31,941 bases of DNA from SCUN01 sp964355365. Its GTDB lineage: Bacteria; Acidobacteriota; Vicinamibacteria; Vicinamibacterales; SCN-69-37. The DNA is taken from assembly GCA_964355365.1 (NCBI GenBank), contig CAYHEX010000010.1:1-31941 (forward strand). Reading direction: 5' to 3'. The notes below the pieces were generated by a model, which searched no databases, was not told where the DNA came from, and was given only the letters and a program-made list of their open reading frames with translations. Numbering within the stretch: position 1 is the stretch's first letter; the number at the start of each line of letters is the position of its first letter. The position numbers and the translations under genes are program-made. Shown one piece after another: positions 7,117-14,742 of the stretch.

Positions 7117-7767
7117 TCAGTACTTCCCCAGCGCCGCCATGAGTTCTTTGGCGGCGTCTGGGGGCACAACGCCGCCGCGGACGATGTCCTTCGCCGCGAT
7201 GTCTTTCCCGTACAGCTCCTTGTTCTCAGCACCGTCCGTGCGCAGCGTGGATCCCTGCAGCGACACGCCCGCAAACACCCCGCGCGACCGCGACCACGCC
7301 AGCATCTCGGCATGCATCGTCGCGTCCGTTTGCGCCGAGGCCTGACGGCCGAGTGGACCCGCAGCCACCGCTGCGTCGGCGCCGACCGTGAACTTGCTGC
7401 CGAGCAGCTTGTCCACGCCGCGTCCGCTCATCACGAGCATGATGACGTCGGTTGACGATCCGCCAATCTGAAACCCAACGCTGCCGCCCTCGATGCGCAT
7501 GCCCGACGGCGCCGACCATCCGCCCTTCGTCCGGCACGCCATGTAGCCGCGCCCGTACTGGCCGCCGAATCCGATCGCGCCCTTCTTCACGCCAGGAACG
7601 ATCACGACGCACTCCGCCTTCGCCAGCAGGTCCCTGGGGATCGACGCGTCGAAACTGCCCGCCATTTCATTGAGCACCGCAGTGGCGTCGCCGAGACGCC
7701 CCGCGTCCGCCCGCACGCCCGAGGACGCGGCCACCAAGACCAACAGAGCGATGACACTTTTTCGCAT
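7117..7767 (-). CDS. SYLF/Ysc84 lipid-binding domain protein, secreted
   Basis: The 216-residue protein has a signal peptide (MRKSVIALLVLVAASSGVRA) and then a single SYLF domain. The domain is recognised from AECVVIVPGVKKGAIGFGGQ, GGWSAPSGMRIEGG and GFQIGGSSTDVIMLVMS, and ends with GVFAGVSLQGS. SYLF proteins bind phosphoinositides or other lipids in eukaryotes; bacterial members are periplasmic with unclear roles. AGGAGAA lies just before the ATG. It is divergent from the M20 peptidase gene with only 20 bp between start codons, so the two genes probably share or overlap promoters. The family call is firm; function is not. Confidence 0.9.
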   Translation of the reverse strand: MRKSVIALLVLVAASSGVRADAGRLGDATAVLNEMAGSFDASIPRDLLAKAECVVIVPGVKKGAIGFGGQYGRGYMACRTKGGWSAPSGMRIEGGSVGFQIGGSSTDVIMLVMSGRGVDKLLGSKFTVGADAAVAAGPLGRQASAQTDATMHAEMLAWSRSRGVFAGVSLQGSTLRTDGAENKELYGKDIAAKDIVRGGVVPPDAAKELMAALGKY

Positions 7768-7787
7768 GATTCTCCTATCCTACCTAC

Positions 7788-9251
7788 GTGAAGAAACTCC
7801 TGACGTTCCTGCTGCTGCTCGTCGTTGTCCTCACCGGCGTCATGGCGTTCAACGCCACCCGCTTGAAGAGCTCACAGGTCGCCCCGAGCCCGGCGCTGGA
7901 CATCGCGATTGATCAGACGTCGGCCGTCAATCATCTGGCCGGGGCTATCCGGTTTCGAACAGTGACCACCGATGCAGAAGCAAAACCCGCGCCGGGCACC
8001 TGGCCGACGTTTCATGCCTATCTGGCCGGCATCTTCCCGTTGATCGCGAAGGAACTACCGAGCGAGACGGTCGAAAACGACTCACTGCTCTACACATGGA
8101 CCGGCCGTCGCGCGGACCTTGCGCCCTTGATCATGACCGCCCACATGGACGTCGTCCCCGCCGCTGATGACACGCTGGCACAGTGGCAACATCCTCCGTT
8201 CGACGGTGTTGTGGCCGACGGCGCGATCTGGGGACGCGGCTCGCTCGACAACAAGAACGCGGCGGTCGGTCTGCTCGAAGCGGTTGAAGCGCTCCTGGCG
8301 CGCGGATTCACGCCGGAGCGCACGGTCTACATCGGCCTCGGGCACAACGAAGAAGGGGGCGCGGCCTCGAGCGGCGCGAAGGCCATCGCCGCGTTGCTCA
8401 AATCCCGCGGCGTGCATGACGCGGTGCTCGTCGATGAAGGCGGCTGGATCTTCGACAAGCTTCCCGGCGTCTCCCAGCACGTGGCGCTCATCGGCACGGC
8501 AGAGAAGGGCTACACGTCCGTCGAACTCACCGTGAACGGCACGGGCGGCCACTCGTCGATGCCGCCTCGGGAAACCGCTGTCGGCATTCTCGCGAGGGCG
8601 ATCGATCGGGTGGAAACGCATCAGATGCCGGGCCGCCTCGACGGCGCCAGTGCCGCGCTCTTCAACGCGCTTGCGCCCGAGATGTCGTTTGGCATGCGCA
8701 TGCTCTTCGCGAATCAGTGGCTGACAAGACCTCTGCTGCTCAACCAACTCTCGAAGGCGCCGACGACCAATGCGTCGATCCGCACGACCACTGCGCCAAC
8801 CATGCTGCGCGCGAGCGCGAAGGAAAACGTGCTGGCCTCAACGGCGGCGGCCGTGATCAACTTCCGGCTCCTGCCCGGCGACACGCAGGACATCGTGATC
8901 GCGCACCTGCGAGAGGTGATCGCCGACCCGCGCGTCACCCTCGCGGCCTATCACGGCAATCGCGGTGACGAAGCGTCGGGCGCCTCGCGCACGGACGGCC
9001 CGGAATTCTCCGCGCTGGCCGGCGCGATCCGTTCGGTGTTTCCGGACGTCCTGGTCGCGCCGTATCTCACCGTCGGCGCAACGGACGCGCGCCATTACAG
9101 CGCGGTGGCACCGCACCTCTATCGATTCGTGCCGGTCGATCAGCCCGGCGCGACCGAGCTCCTTCACGCGCCGAACGAGCATATTCAGATCGATGCCTAC
9201 ATGAAGATGATTCGCGCCTACGCGGCGATCGTCTCGGCGCTGGCGCGCTAG
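7788..9251 (+). CDS. M20-family metallopeptidase (PM20D1/CPS1-like), membrane-anchored
   Basis: A GTG start gives 487 residues with an N-terminal membrane segment (LLTFLLLLVVVLTGVMAF). Metal ligands are in TAHMDVVPA (H119, D121), GRGSLDNK (D154) and GHNEEGG (E188/E189), followed by the dimerisation-domain motif GGHSSMPPRE. The ending with YLTVGATDARHY and APNEHIQID matches carboxypeptidase S/PM20D1-like enzymes, which hydrolyse or condense N-acyl or dipeptide amide bonds. The usual HDEE motif reads HNEE here; the catalytic Glu is kept. It is divergent from the SYLF gene. A second, shorter M20 gene lies 4 kb away. Confidence 0.92.
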   Translation: MKKLLTFLLLLVVVLTGVMAFNATRLKSSQVAPSPALDIAIDQTSAVNHLAGAIRFRTVTTDAEAKPAPGTWPTFHAYLAGIFPLIAKELPSETVENDSLLYTWTGRRADLAPLIMTAHMDVVPAADDTLAQWQHPPFDGVVADGAIWGRGSLDNKNAAVGLLEAVEALLARGFTPERTVYIGLGHNEEGGAASSGAKAIAALLKSRGVHDAVLVDEGGWIFDKLPGVSQHVALIGTAEKGYTSVELTVNGTGGHSSMPPRETAVGILARAIDRVETHQMPGRLDGASAALFNALAPEMSFGMRMLFANQWLTRPLLLNQLSKAPTTNASIRTTTAPTMLRASAKENVLASTAAAVINFRLLPGDTQDIVIAHLREVIADPRVTLAAYHGNRGDEASGASRTDGPEFSALAGAIRSVFPDVLVAPYLTVGATDARHYSAVAPHLYRFVPVDQPGATELLHAPNEHIQIDAYMKMIRAYAAIVSALAR

Positions 9252-9252
9252 C

Positions 9253-9858
9253 TCACGAGTTGCCATCCATCGTGGCGCCGAGATCCTGCAGCAGCCCGTC
9301 GTGCAGGTCGTAGATCCACCCGTGGATGGTGACCGACTGCCCGCGCGCCCAGGCCGCCTGCACCGTCGGTGTGGCCGCCACATTCCGCACCTGCGACTGC
9401 ACGTTCAGCTCGCAGAGGCGATGCCACCGCATCTCGTCATCGGGCATCGCGTCGAGCTCGGCGGCCTCGTGCGCGCTCAGCACACGTAAGGGCGCCAGCC
9501 ATGATTCCAACGGCTGCGGCACCGGAGGACCAAGCGCCGCCAGCACACCACCGCACTGATAGTGACCGCACACGATGATGTGCTTCACCAACAGGGTATC
9601 CACGGCGTATTGCACGACCGACAGGCAATTCGGGTCGTAGGGATGAACGATATTGGCCACGTTGCGATGAACGAACAACTCGCCTGGCTGCCGCCCGACG
9701 ATTTCGTTGGCGGGCACGCGGCTGTCGGAACAGCCAATCCACAGATAGTCAGGCCGCTGGATCTCGGTCAGCTTCGAGAAGAACGCAGGCTCCTCGCGCC
9801 GATGCCGCTCAGCCCATGCCCGATTGCTCGAAATCAGAGTCTTCAGTTCGTCAGCCAC
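9253..9858 (-). CDS. can: Beta-class carbonic anhydrase
   Basis: The 201-residue protein carries all zinc ligands and the Asp/Arg dyad: C43, D45 and R47 in GCSDSRVP, and H99 and C102 in CGHYQCGG. It also has the dimer-forming segment GELFVHRNVAN. It interconverts CO2 and bicarbonate in the cytoplasm. Length and motifs match the Can/CynT-type plant-like clade. The start is GTG 9858. It converges with the M20 peptidase (one base between the stop codons) and is divergent from the small secreted protein gene. The symbol is given by motif similarity to E. coli Can. Confidence 0.95.
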   Translation of the reverse strand: MADELKTLISSNRAWAERHRREEPAFFSKLTEIQRPDYLWIGCSDSRVPANEIVGRQPGELFVHRNVANIVHPYDPNCLSVVQYAVDTLLVKHIIVCGHYQCGGVLAALGPPVPQPLESWLAPLRVLSAHEAAELDAMPDDEMRWHRLCELNVQSQVRNVAATPTVQAAWARGQSVTIHGWIYDLHDGLLQDLGATMDGNS

Positions 9859-9919
9859 GCAACGATTGTCGCATCGGTCCGGTCTAAGTTATCGTCAGAC
9901 CATCGAAGGAGCCCGCCAG

Positions 9920-10261
9920 ATGAAACTCCGCCATTTGCTCTCCGCCGCCCTGATTGCCGGCTTGCTCATGCCGGTTGGGACTCTGGCCGCAGGAACGTCT
10001 GGGCCTCAGCAACCCGGCCCGGCCGTGAAAGCCATCCGCCAAGCCATCGCCAAACGCCCGGCCGTTCGTCGCCAGCTCGGCAAGCTGACTGTCGAACAGA
10101 AACAGCAACTGCGCGCTGACGTGAGGGCCCTGCTCCAGCAGTCGCGCGCGACGTTGACATCCGGTCAGCACACGCGCGGGCAGATGTTGAAAGAACGTTT
10201 GAAGCTCCGCGCGGAGATCCGGAAAGCTGTGCGCAAGTACATTCGCGGCGGCGGTCAGTAG
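9920..10261 (+). CDS. Small basic secreted protein of unknown function
   Basis: A good ribosome site (GAAGGAG) precedes ATG 9920. The 113-residue product has a signal peptide (LLSAALIAGLLMPVGTLAAG). The mature part is Lys/Arg/Gln-rich and helical, with segments AIRQAIAKRPAVRRQL, TVEQKQQLRADVRALLQQ and LKERLKLRAEIRKAVRKYI. The pattern suggests a periplasmic helical hairpin, somewhat like Spy/CpxP-type proteins, but I see no LTxxQ motif and make no family call. A longer version of the frame starting at 9824 overlaps the carbonic anhydrase and lacks a ribosome site. Confidence 0.7.
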   Translation: MKLRHLLSAALIAGLLMPVGTLAAGTSGPQQPGPAVKAIRQAIAKRPAVRRQLGKLTVEQKQQLRADVRALLQQSRATLTSGQHTRGQMLKERLKLRAEIRKAVRKYIRGGGQ

Positions 10262-10262
10262 C

Positions 10263-10742
10263 TCACAGCCACCGACGTACCCGCGCGCAGTAGTCGGCGT
10301 ACTCGGCGCCAAACGCGGCGCGCAGATATCGCTCTTCGCGCGGGATGATGTAGCCGTTGGTGATCCCGATCACGAACGGCAGAAACACCAGCGGCCACGC
10401 CCAGTTGGTCGCCAGCGCGCCTCCGAGATAGGCGATCGTCAACCCGAGATACATCGGATTGCGCGTGAACGTGAACGGCCGCACCACCACCAGCGTGCTG
10501 GCCGGCTTGAACGGGAGCAGATGCGTCTTCGCGCGCCAGAAGTCCGTGATGCCCCACAACATCAATCCGAAGCCGCCGACCAGGAACGCGAGCCCCGCCA
10601 CCGACAGGACCTGAGGCGGATCGTCGCCGACGATCAGGAACGGCAACCGTCGGTCCAGCAGGAACGATAGGAAATACGGCAGCACGAACACCAGCGGCGG
10701 CGGGAACCGCACGCCGGGATTGGACGGTGCCTCATCAGCCAC
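10263..10742 (-). CDS. Isoprenylcysteine carboxyl methyltransferase-like membrane protein
   Basis: From GTG 10742 the product is 159 residues, with about four hydrophobic segments. The ICMT/PEMT-type C-terminal signature is present: RPFTFTRNPMYLG, then an acidic IIPREERYL segment and FGAEYADYCARVRRWL. These bacterial membrane methyltransferases use S-adenosylmethionine; substrates of uncharacterised members are unknown. The GTG overlaps the end of the upstream YdjM-like gene by eight bases, so it is probably the third gene of a leftward operon. A TTG at 10787 would add 15 residues, but they overlap the neighbour and add no domain. Confidence 0.82.
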   Translation of the reverse strand: MADEAPSNPGVRFPPPLVFVLPYFLSFLLDRRLPFLIVGDDPPQVLSVAGLAFLVGGFGLMLWGITDFWRAKTHLLPFKPASTLVVVRPFTFTRNPMYLGLTIAYLGGALATNWAWPLVFLPFVIGITNGYIIPREERYLRAAFGAEYADYCARVRRWL

Positions 10743-11379
10743 GATGGCGCTCGATCCAGATCGTGAGCCCAGCCAGAGTCGGCACAAGCGCCAGCGTCGC
10801 GCCGATCACGGCGGGAACGCTCGGCGGAGGCGGCGAGAACGGACCACTCGCCCACGCGAGTCCGACAAACACCAAAAGCCCGATGAAGGCCCAGCGGCCG
10901 ATCGCATCACGTGCCGGCAACGCGCGCACGTACATCACGATGGCGATGAGGGCGAAGGCGCCCTCAACGATCAACGTGCCGGGCACGGAATTCCACAGAC
11001 CGAGACCGACGCGGAGGCCCCCGGGCCACAGCGGCATATCCGCGCGGTGCGTGATGAAGTCGAGCACCCAATGACTGACGACGGCTGCGGCGACCAGCGC
11101 GCCGGCACGCGCGACCGGCCATCGCCGATTCACGAGCGCCGCGGCCAACACTCCCCACAGCACGCTCATCAGAAGGCTGTGGCTCCACGGATAGCTTGCG
11201 AAGTCCATCGGAGTAAACGCCGTATTGCCCGGATCGATGCGCACGGTCTCGAGACCGGCCACCACAAAGAGCGGCCACAGCACGTCGAGACCAAAAGCGG
11301 CGAGCACCCAGACGGCGAGGGGCACACGGGGCTCGAGGCGCTTCGCGCCGAGACCCACGGCGAGATGACCGATGAACAT
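10735..11379 (-). CDS. YdjM-like inner-membrane protein (putative metal-dependent hydrolase)
   Basis: The 214-residue polytopic membrane protein has histidines in the positions typical of the YdjM/LexA-binding membrane hydrolase superfamily: FIGHLAVGLGAK at the N-terminus, YPWSHSLL near residue 65, and SHWVLDFITHRADMPLW near residue 105. The rest is hydrophobic helices and a Pro-rich loop (PFSPPPPSVP). Enzyme activity has not been shown for most members. It lies 12 bp downstream of the DUF3887 hydrolase stop and overlaps the ICMT-like gene. The superfamily call is moderate. Confidence 0.65.
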   Translation of the reverse strand: MFIGHLAVGLGAKRLEPRVPLAVWVLAAFGLDVLWPLFVVAGLETVRIDPGNTAFTPMDFASYPWSHSLLMSVLWGVLAAALVNRRWPVARAGALVAAAVVSHWVLDFITHRADMPLWPGGLRVGLGLWNSVPGTLIVEGAFALIAIVMYVRALPARDAIGRWAFIGLLVFVGLAWASGPFSPPPPSVPAVIGATLALVPTLAGLTIWIERHRG

Positions 11380-11392
11380 GGGCTGATTGTAA

Positions 11393-12733
11393 CTATTTGA
11401 TCCCCGAGATCCAGCCCGCGATGTCGTTGATCACGTCCACCGGCACGTGGCCGGCTGTTTCGTATTCGGTCGGCAGGCTCTTGCCGACGCCGGGCATGAA
11501 GAGATGGTTGAGCGTCGGATACGTATGGAACGTCACGTTCGGATTTCCACCGAGCGCAGCCTTCCACTTCACGAAGTCATCGGCCATCGTCACCTGATAG
11601 TCGCGCTCGCCTTGCAGGACGAGCAGTGGCTGCTTCAGTGACTTCGCCGCGGTCGCCGGATCGTAGCCACGAAGATCGAGCCAGTATGACGCCGGCGCGC
11701 CTTGGATCGCCGCGGGCGTCGTCGCATCCGCCGGGCTGAGCGCGGCCACGGTCTTCGCCAACTGCTCCATCGTGTCGATCTGCTTTTGCTCGTCCGCGGT
11801 GATGCGCCCGTCCGCCTCGGCGAGGTAGCGCGACTGTCGCGCCATCGTCGGTGCGAGTTCGCCGGTTGCGCCGGCCATCGAGATCAGCCCCGCGATCTTC
11901 GCGTCGCCGGCGCCGATGCGTGGGATCAGCATCCCGCCCAGGCTGTGACCGAGGACGACGACCCGCGCAGGATCGATCTTTGGCCTGGTGCGGAGGAATG
12001 CGACGGCGGCCACGGCGTCATCGACGACCTCCTCCTTGACCGTCATGTTCGCGATCGCGGCCATCTTCGCGCCGGCCACGTTCGAGCGTTTGTCGTAGCG
12101 AAGCACCGCGATGCCACGCGACGCGAGGCCGAGGGCGAGGTCCTTGAATGTCTTGTTCGGGCCAATCGTCTCATCACGATCGTTGGGTCCGGAGCCGTGC
12201 ACGAGCACGATCGCCGGGAATGGACCAACGCCGACGGGCATCGTCAACGTTCCGGGCAGCGGCCAGTTCGGCGCGCCCACGGTGATCTCAGACTCGGTGA
12301 ACTTCGTCGCGTCTGCGTAGGCGGGGGCAGACCACGGTGGTGCAGGCGGCGTGTAGGGCCGCACGTTGAATCCGCCGATCAGCCCAGCCGGGTTGTAGGC
12401 CACGACGAAGTCGAGCGGCGCGCGCTCGAAATCGCACGTGACCGTGACGCGCTGCATATTGCCCACCATCTCGGTGCGCGCGCCGCGCTGCTGTTTGAAC
12501 GCGCCTGCCTGCATGACGAGCGTCGACCACGTCGCCTTGAGCTTGTCTTCTGGCAACGCGGCCTTCATCTGATCGGTGAAGAGCGTCTGGATCTTTGCGA
12601 ACTCCTGCTTCTGAAGCATCTCGATGAACGCCTGCGCGTCTTTCGACATGTCCTTCGGCGGATTCTGAGTGGCCGAGGCACGGATGGCGAAGAGGATGAC
12701 GACCAGCACGGCGGCAGACAGGACTCGGCGCAT
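11393..12733 (-). CDS. Secreted alpha/beta hydrolase with N-terminal DUF3887 domain
   Basis: From ATG 12733 the product is 446 residues. It has a signal peptide (residues 1-22), a DUF3887-type cystatin-like domain (about 28-120, AQAFIEMLQKQEFAKIQTLF onward) and an alpha/beta hydrolase domain with VHGSGPNDRDE, the nucleophile elbow GHSLGG (S264), the acid in QGERDYQV and the histidine in LNHLF. This two-domain layout is common in secreted esterases/peptidases annotated as dienelactone hydrolase-like. An upstream TTG (12754) adds seven residues without support. It is probably the first gene of the operon that continues with the YdjM-like and ICMT-like genes. Confidence 0.88.
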   Translation of the reverse strand: MRRVLSAAVLVVILFAIRASATQNPPKDMSKDAQAFIEMLQKQEFAKIQTLFTDQMKAALPEDKLKATWSTLVMQAGAFKQQRGARTEMVGNMQRVTVTCDFERAPLDFVVAYNPAGLIGGFNVRPYTPPAPPWSAPAYADATKFTESEITVGAPNWPLPGTLTMPVGVGPFPAIVLVHGSGPNDRDETIGPNKTFKDLALGLASRGIAVLRYDKRSNVAGAKMAAIANMTVKEEVVDDAVAAVAFLRTRPKIDPARVVVLGHSLGGMLIPRIGAGDAKIAGLISMAGATGELAPTMARQSRYLAEADGRITADEQKQIDTMEQLAKTVAALSPADATTPAAIQGAPASYWLDLRGYDPATAAKSLKQPLLVLQGERDYQVTMADDFVKWKAALGGNPNVTFHTYPTLNHLFMPGVGKSLPTEYETAGHVPVDVINDIAGWISGIK

Positions 12734-12814
12734 TGGGGTAGTGTGCCACGGCAACTTGTCGGCGACGGCCGCCGTCTAAGCTTTCGCCGGCGCCAATGCC
12801 GGCTCGGAGGCCAC

Positions 12815-13252
12815 ATGTCATTGCTCGCTGTACGCCGCATCGCGCTGTTCGGATGCGCCACCCTTGTTGCCGGTCTTGCGCTCGCCCCCGTCGCGGCCCA
12901 ACAGGCCGCGGTCACGCTCACACACGACGCCGTCTTTGACGTCGGCGGCATGATCTACTCCGGCGGAACGACGTTCACCGTCGACAAGGCCGGCGCCGTC
13001 ACCGGCACCATGAAGCTCGACTTGCCGGCGATCGTCGACGCGAAACTCAACGGAACGGTGCAAGACGGCGTCTGGACTTTCAACTATCCGTTCACGATGA
13101 ACAATGAGGGCCAGCCCTGCAGCGGCACGTTGTCGGGAACCGCTCAGGTCAAGTCCGACGGATCGGAGGCCGCCGGCCCGGTCACGGTCAGCGGCGACTG
13201 CTCACCCGAGGCGTTGGCCGGCACATTCACCTTCAAGAAACGCGCGAAGTAG
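12815..13252 (+). CDS. Small secreted beta-rich protein of unknown function
   Basis: GGAGG lies four bases before ATG 12815. The 145-residue product has a signal peptide ending near APVAAQQ, followed by alternating beta-strand-like segments rich in Gly/Thr/Val (GGMIYSGGTTFTV, GAVTGTMKLDLP, GTLSGTAQV). Two cysteines (in GQPCSGTL and SGDCSPEA) could form a disulfide. I do not recognise a named family. It lies 26 bp upstream of an M20 peptidase gene on the same strand, so the two are probably co-transcribed. A much longer open frame upstream runs antisense to the hydrolase gene and is not coding. Confidence 0.75.
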   Translation: MSLLAVRRIALFGCATLVAGLALAPVAAQQAAVTLTHDAVFDVGGMIYSGGTTFTVDKAGAVTGTMKLDLPAIVDAKLNGTVQDGVWTFNYPFTMNNEGQPCSGTLSGTAQVKSDGSEAAGPVTVSGDCSPEALAGTFTFKKRAK

Positions 13253-13278
13253 AGAGCGGTCGGCCCGATAATGGGCGC

Positions 13279-14703
13279 ATGAAGCGAACGCTCCTGCTGA
13301 TTGCCCTGTTCTCGACCTCCCTCGCCGGTCAGGCGCCGCAGACCGGCTACACGGCCGGCGCGCTGACGAAGCACCAGCAACTGACGCGCGAGATCTACAA
13401 GCAACTGATCGAGATCAACACCGCGGACAAGACCGGCACCGTCACGCCCGCGGCCACCGCCATGTTTCGGCGCTTCAAGGATGCGGGCTTCCCGGATGCA
13501 GACCTCTTCATTGGCGGACCGCGCCCCGAGAAGCACAACGTCGTCGCCCGCCTCCACGCGAAGACCGGCTCGACACAGAAGCCACTGCTCCTCCTCGCGC
13601 ACATCGACGTCGTCGAAGCGCTGAAAGCGGACTGGTCGGACAACCTCGACCCATTCGTCTTCACGGAGCGTGACGGCTACTACTACGGGCGCGGCACGGC
13701 CGACGACAAGGCGATGGCGGCCATCTTCGTCGCCAACGCGATTCGCCTGAAGCAGGAAGGCTACGTGCCGGATCGCGACATCATCATCGCGCTCACCGCC
13801 GACGAAGAGGGCGGCACGGCGAACGGCGTTGATTGGCTCATCAAGAACCATCGCTCGCTCGTCGATGCCGGCATTGTGTTCAACGAAGGCGGCGGCGGAA
13901 CGACCCGCGAAGGCAAGCCCCTGTTCAATGCGGTCCAGGCCACCGAGAAGGTATTTGCCAACGTCACCATCCGGACGACGAATAAGGGCGGCCACTCGTC
14001 GGTGCCGCGGCCGGACAACGCAATCACGCAGCTGTCCGACGCGCTGGCGAAGGTCGGGCGCTATAACTTCCCCATTCAGTTCAACGAGGTGACCAAGGGC
14101 TTCTTCACGGAAACCGCCAAGGTGGAAGCACCGGAGATGAGCCGCGCGATGCTCTCGCTCGTCGCGAATCCCAAGGACATGGCAGCTGCGAAGATCGTGA
14201 CGAAGGACCCGCGCTACAACTCGATGCTGCGAACAACCTGCGTGGCCACGCTGCTTAAGGGCGGACACGCCGAGAACGCACTGCCGCAGCTCGCGGAAGC
14301 CAACGTCAACTGCCGCATGTTTCCCGGCGACACCGCCGAGGGCACGCGCGCGGCGCTGACAGCGGCCATCGGCGATGCCGGCGTGGAAGTCACCACGACA
14401 TTCGCGAAGCGTCCGCCGGAGCCGCCGTCGCCGCTCCTGCCTGAGGTCTTCGACCCGATTCGACGGATCACGAAGGACATGTTCGGCAACATCCCGGTGA
14501 TCCCGCTGATGGGCACGGGCGCCACCGACTCGCGCTACTACCGGCAGCTCAATATTCCCGCGTACGGCGTGTCTGGATTGTTCTCCGATCCAACCGTCGA
14601 CGCGCGCGCGCACGGCCGCGACGAGCGCATGCGCGTGCAGTCGTTCTTCGAGGGACAGGAGTTCCTGTACCGGCTCACGAAGGCGGTCGCGGCGGGCAAA
14701 TGA
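13279..14703 (+). CDS. Secreted M20-family peptidase
   Basis: The 474-residue protein starts with a signal peptide (MKRTLLLIALFSTSLAG). Metal ligands are in LAHIDVVEA (H108, D110), GRGTADDK (D142) and TADEEGG (E176/E177), with GGHSSVPRPDN in the lid/dimer domain and GTGATDSRYYRQ near the C-terminus. It should be a two-metal amino- or carboxypeptidase acting in the periplasm. Unlike the M20 gene at 7788, it has a cleavable signal rather than a membrane anchor and keeps the DEE motif. It follows the small secreted protein gene and ends in a strong hairpin shared with the convergent recQ gene. Confidence 0.92.
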   Translation: MKRTLLLIALFSTSLAGQAPQTGYTAGALTKHQQLTREIYKQLIEINTADKTGTVTPAATAMFRRFKDAGFPDADLFIGGPRPEKHNVVARLHAKTGSTQKPLLLLAHIDVVEALKADWSDNLDPFVFTERDGYYYGRGTADDKAMAAIFVANAIRLKQEGYVPDRDIIIALTADEEGGTANGVDWLIKNHRSLVDAGIVFNEGGGGTTREGKPLFNAVQATEKVFANVTIRTTNKGGHSSVPRPDNAITQLSDALAKVGRYNFPIQFNEVTKGFFTETAKVEAPEMSRAMLSLVANPKDMAAAKIVTKDPRYNSMLRTTCVATLLKGGHAENALPQLAEANVNCRMFPGDTAEGTRAALTAAIGDAGVEVTTTFAKRPPEPPSPLLPEVFDPIRRITKDMFGNIPVIPLMGTGATDSRYYRQLNIPAYGVSGLFSDPTVDARAHGRDERMRVQSFFEGQEFLYRLTKAVAAGK

Positions 14704-14742
14704 AATCGGGAATCAATTCGATGAATTGATTCCCGATTTTAT
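14703..14742. terminator. Bidirectional terminator between M20 peptidase and recQ
   Basis: A perfect 17-bp inverted repeat (14703-14719 and 14723-14739) with a 3-base loop is flanked by A/T runs on both sides. It overlaps the end of the peptidase gene and the recQ stop codon, so it can end transcription from both strands. Confidence 0.85.

Noticed and set aside
11702..13252. 516-codon plus-strand frame ending in the small secreted protein
   Set aside because: The upstream part is antisense to the hydrolase gene and Arg/His-rich; the ribosome site and signal peptide mark ATG 12815.
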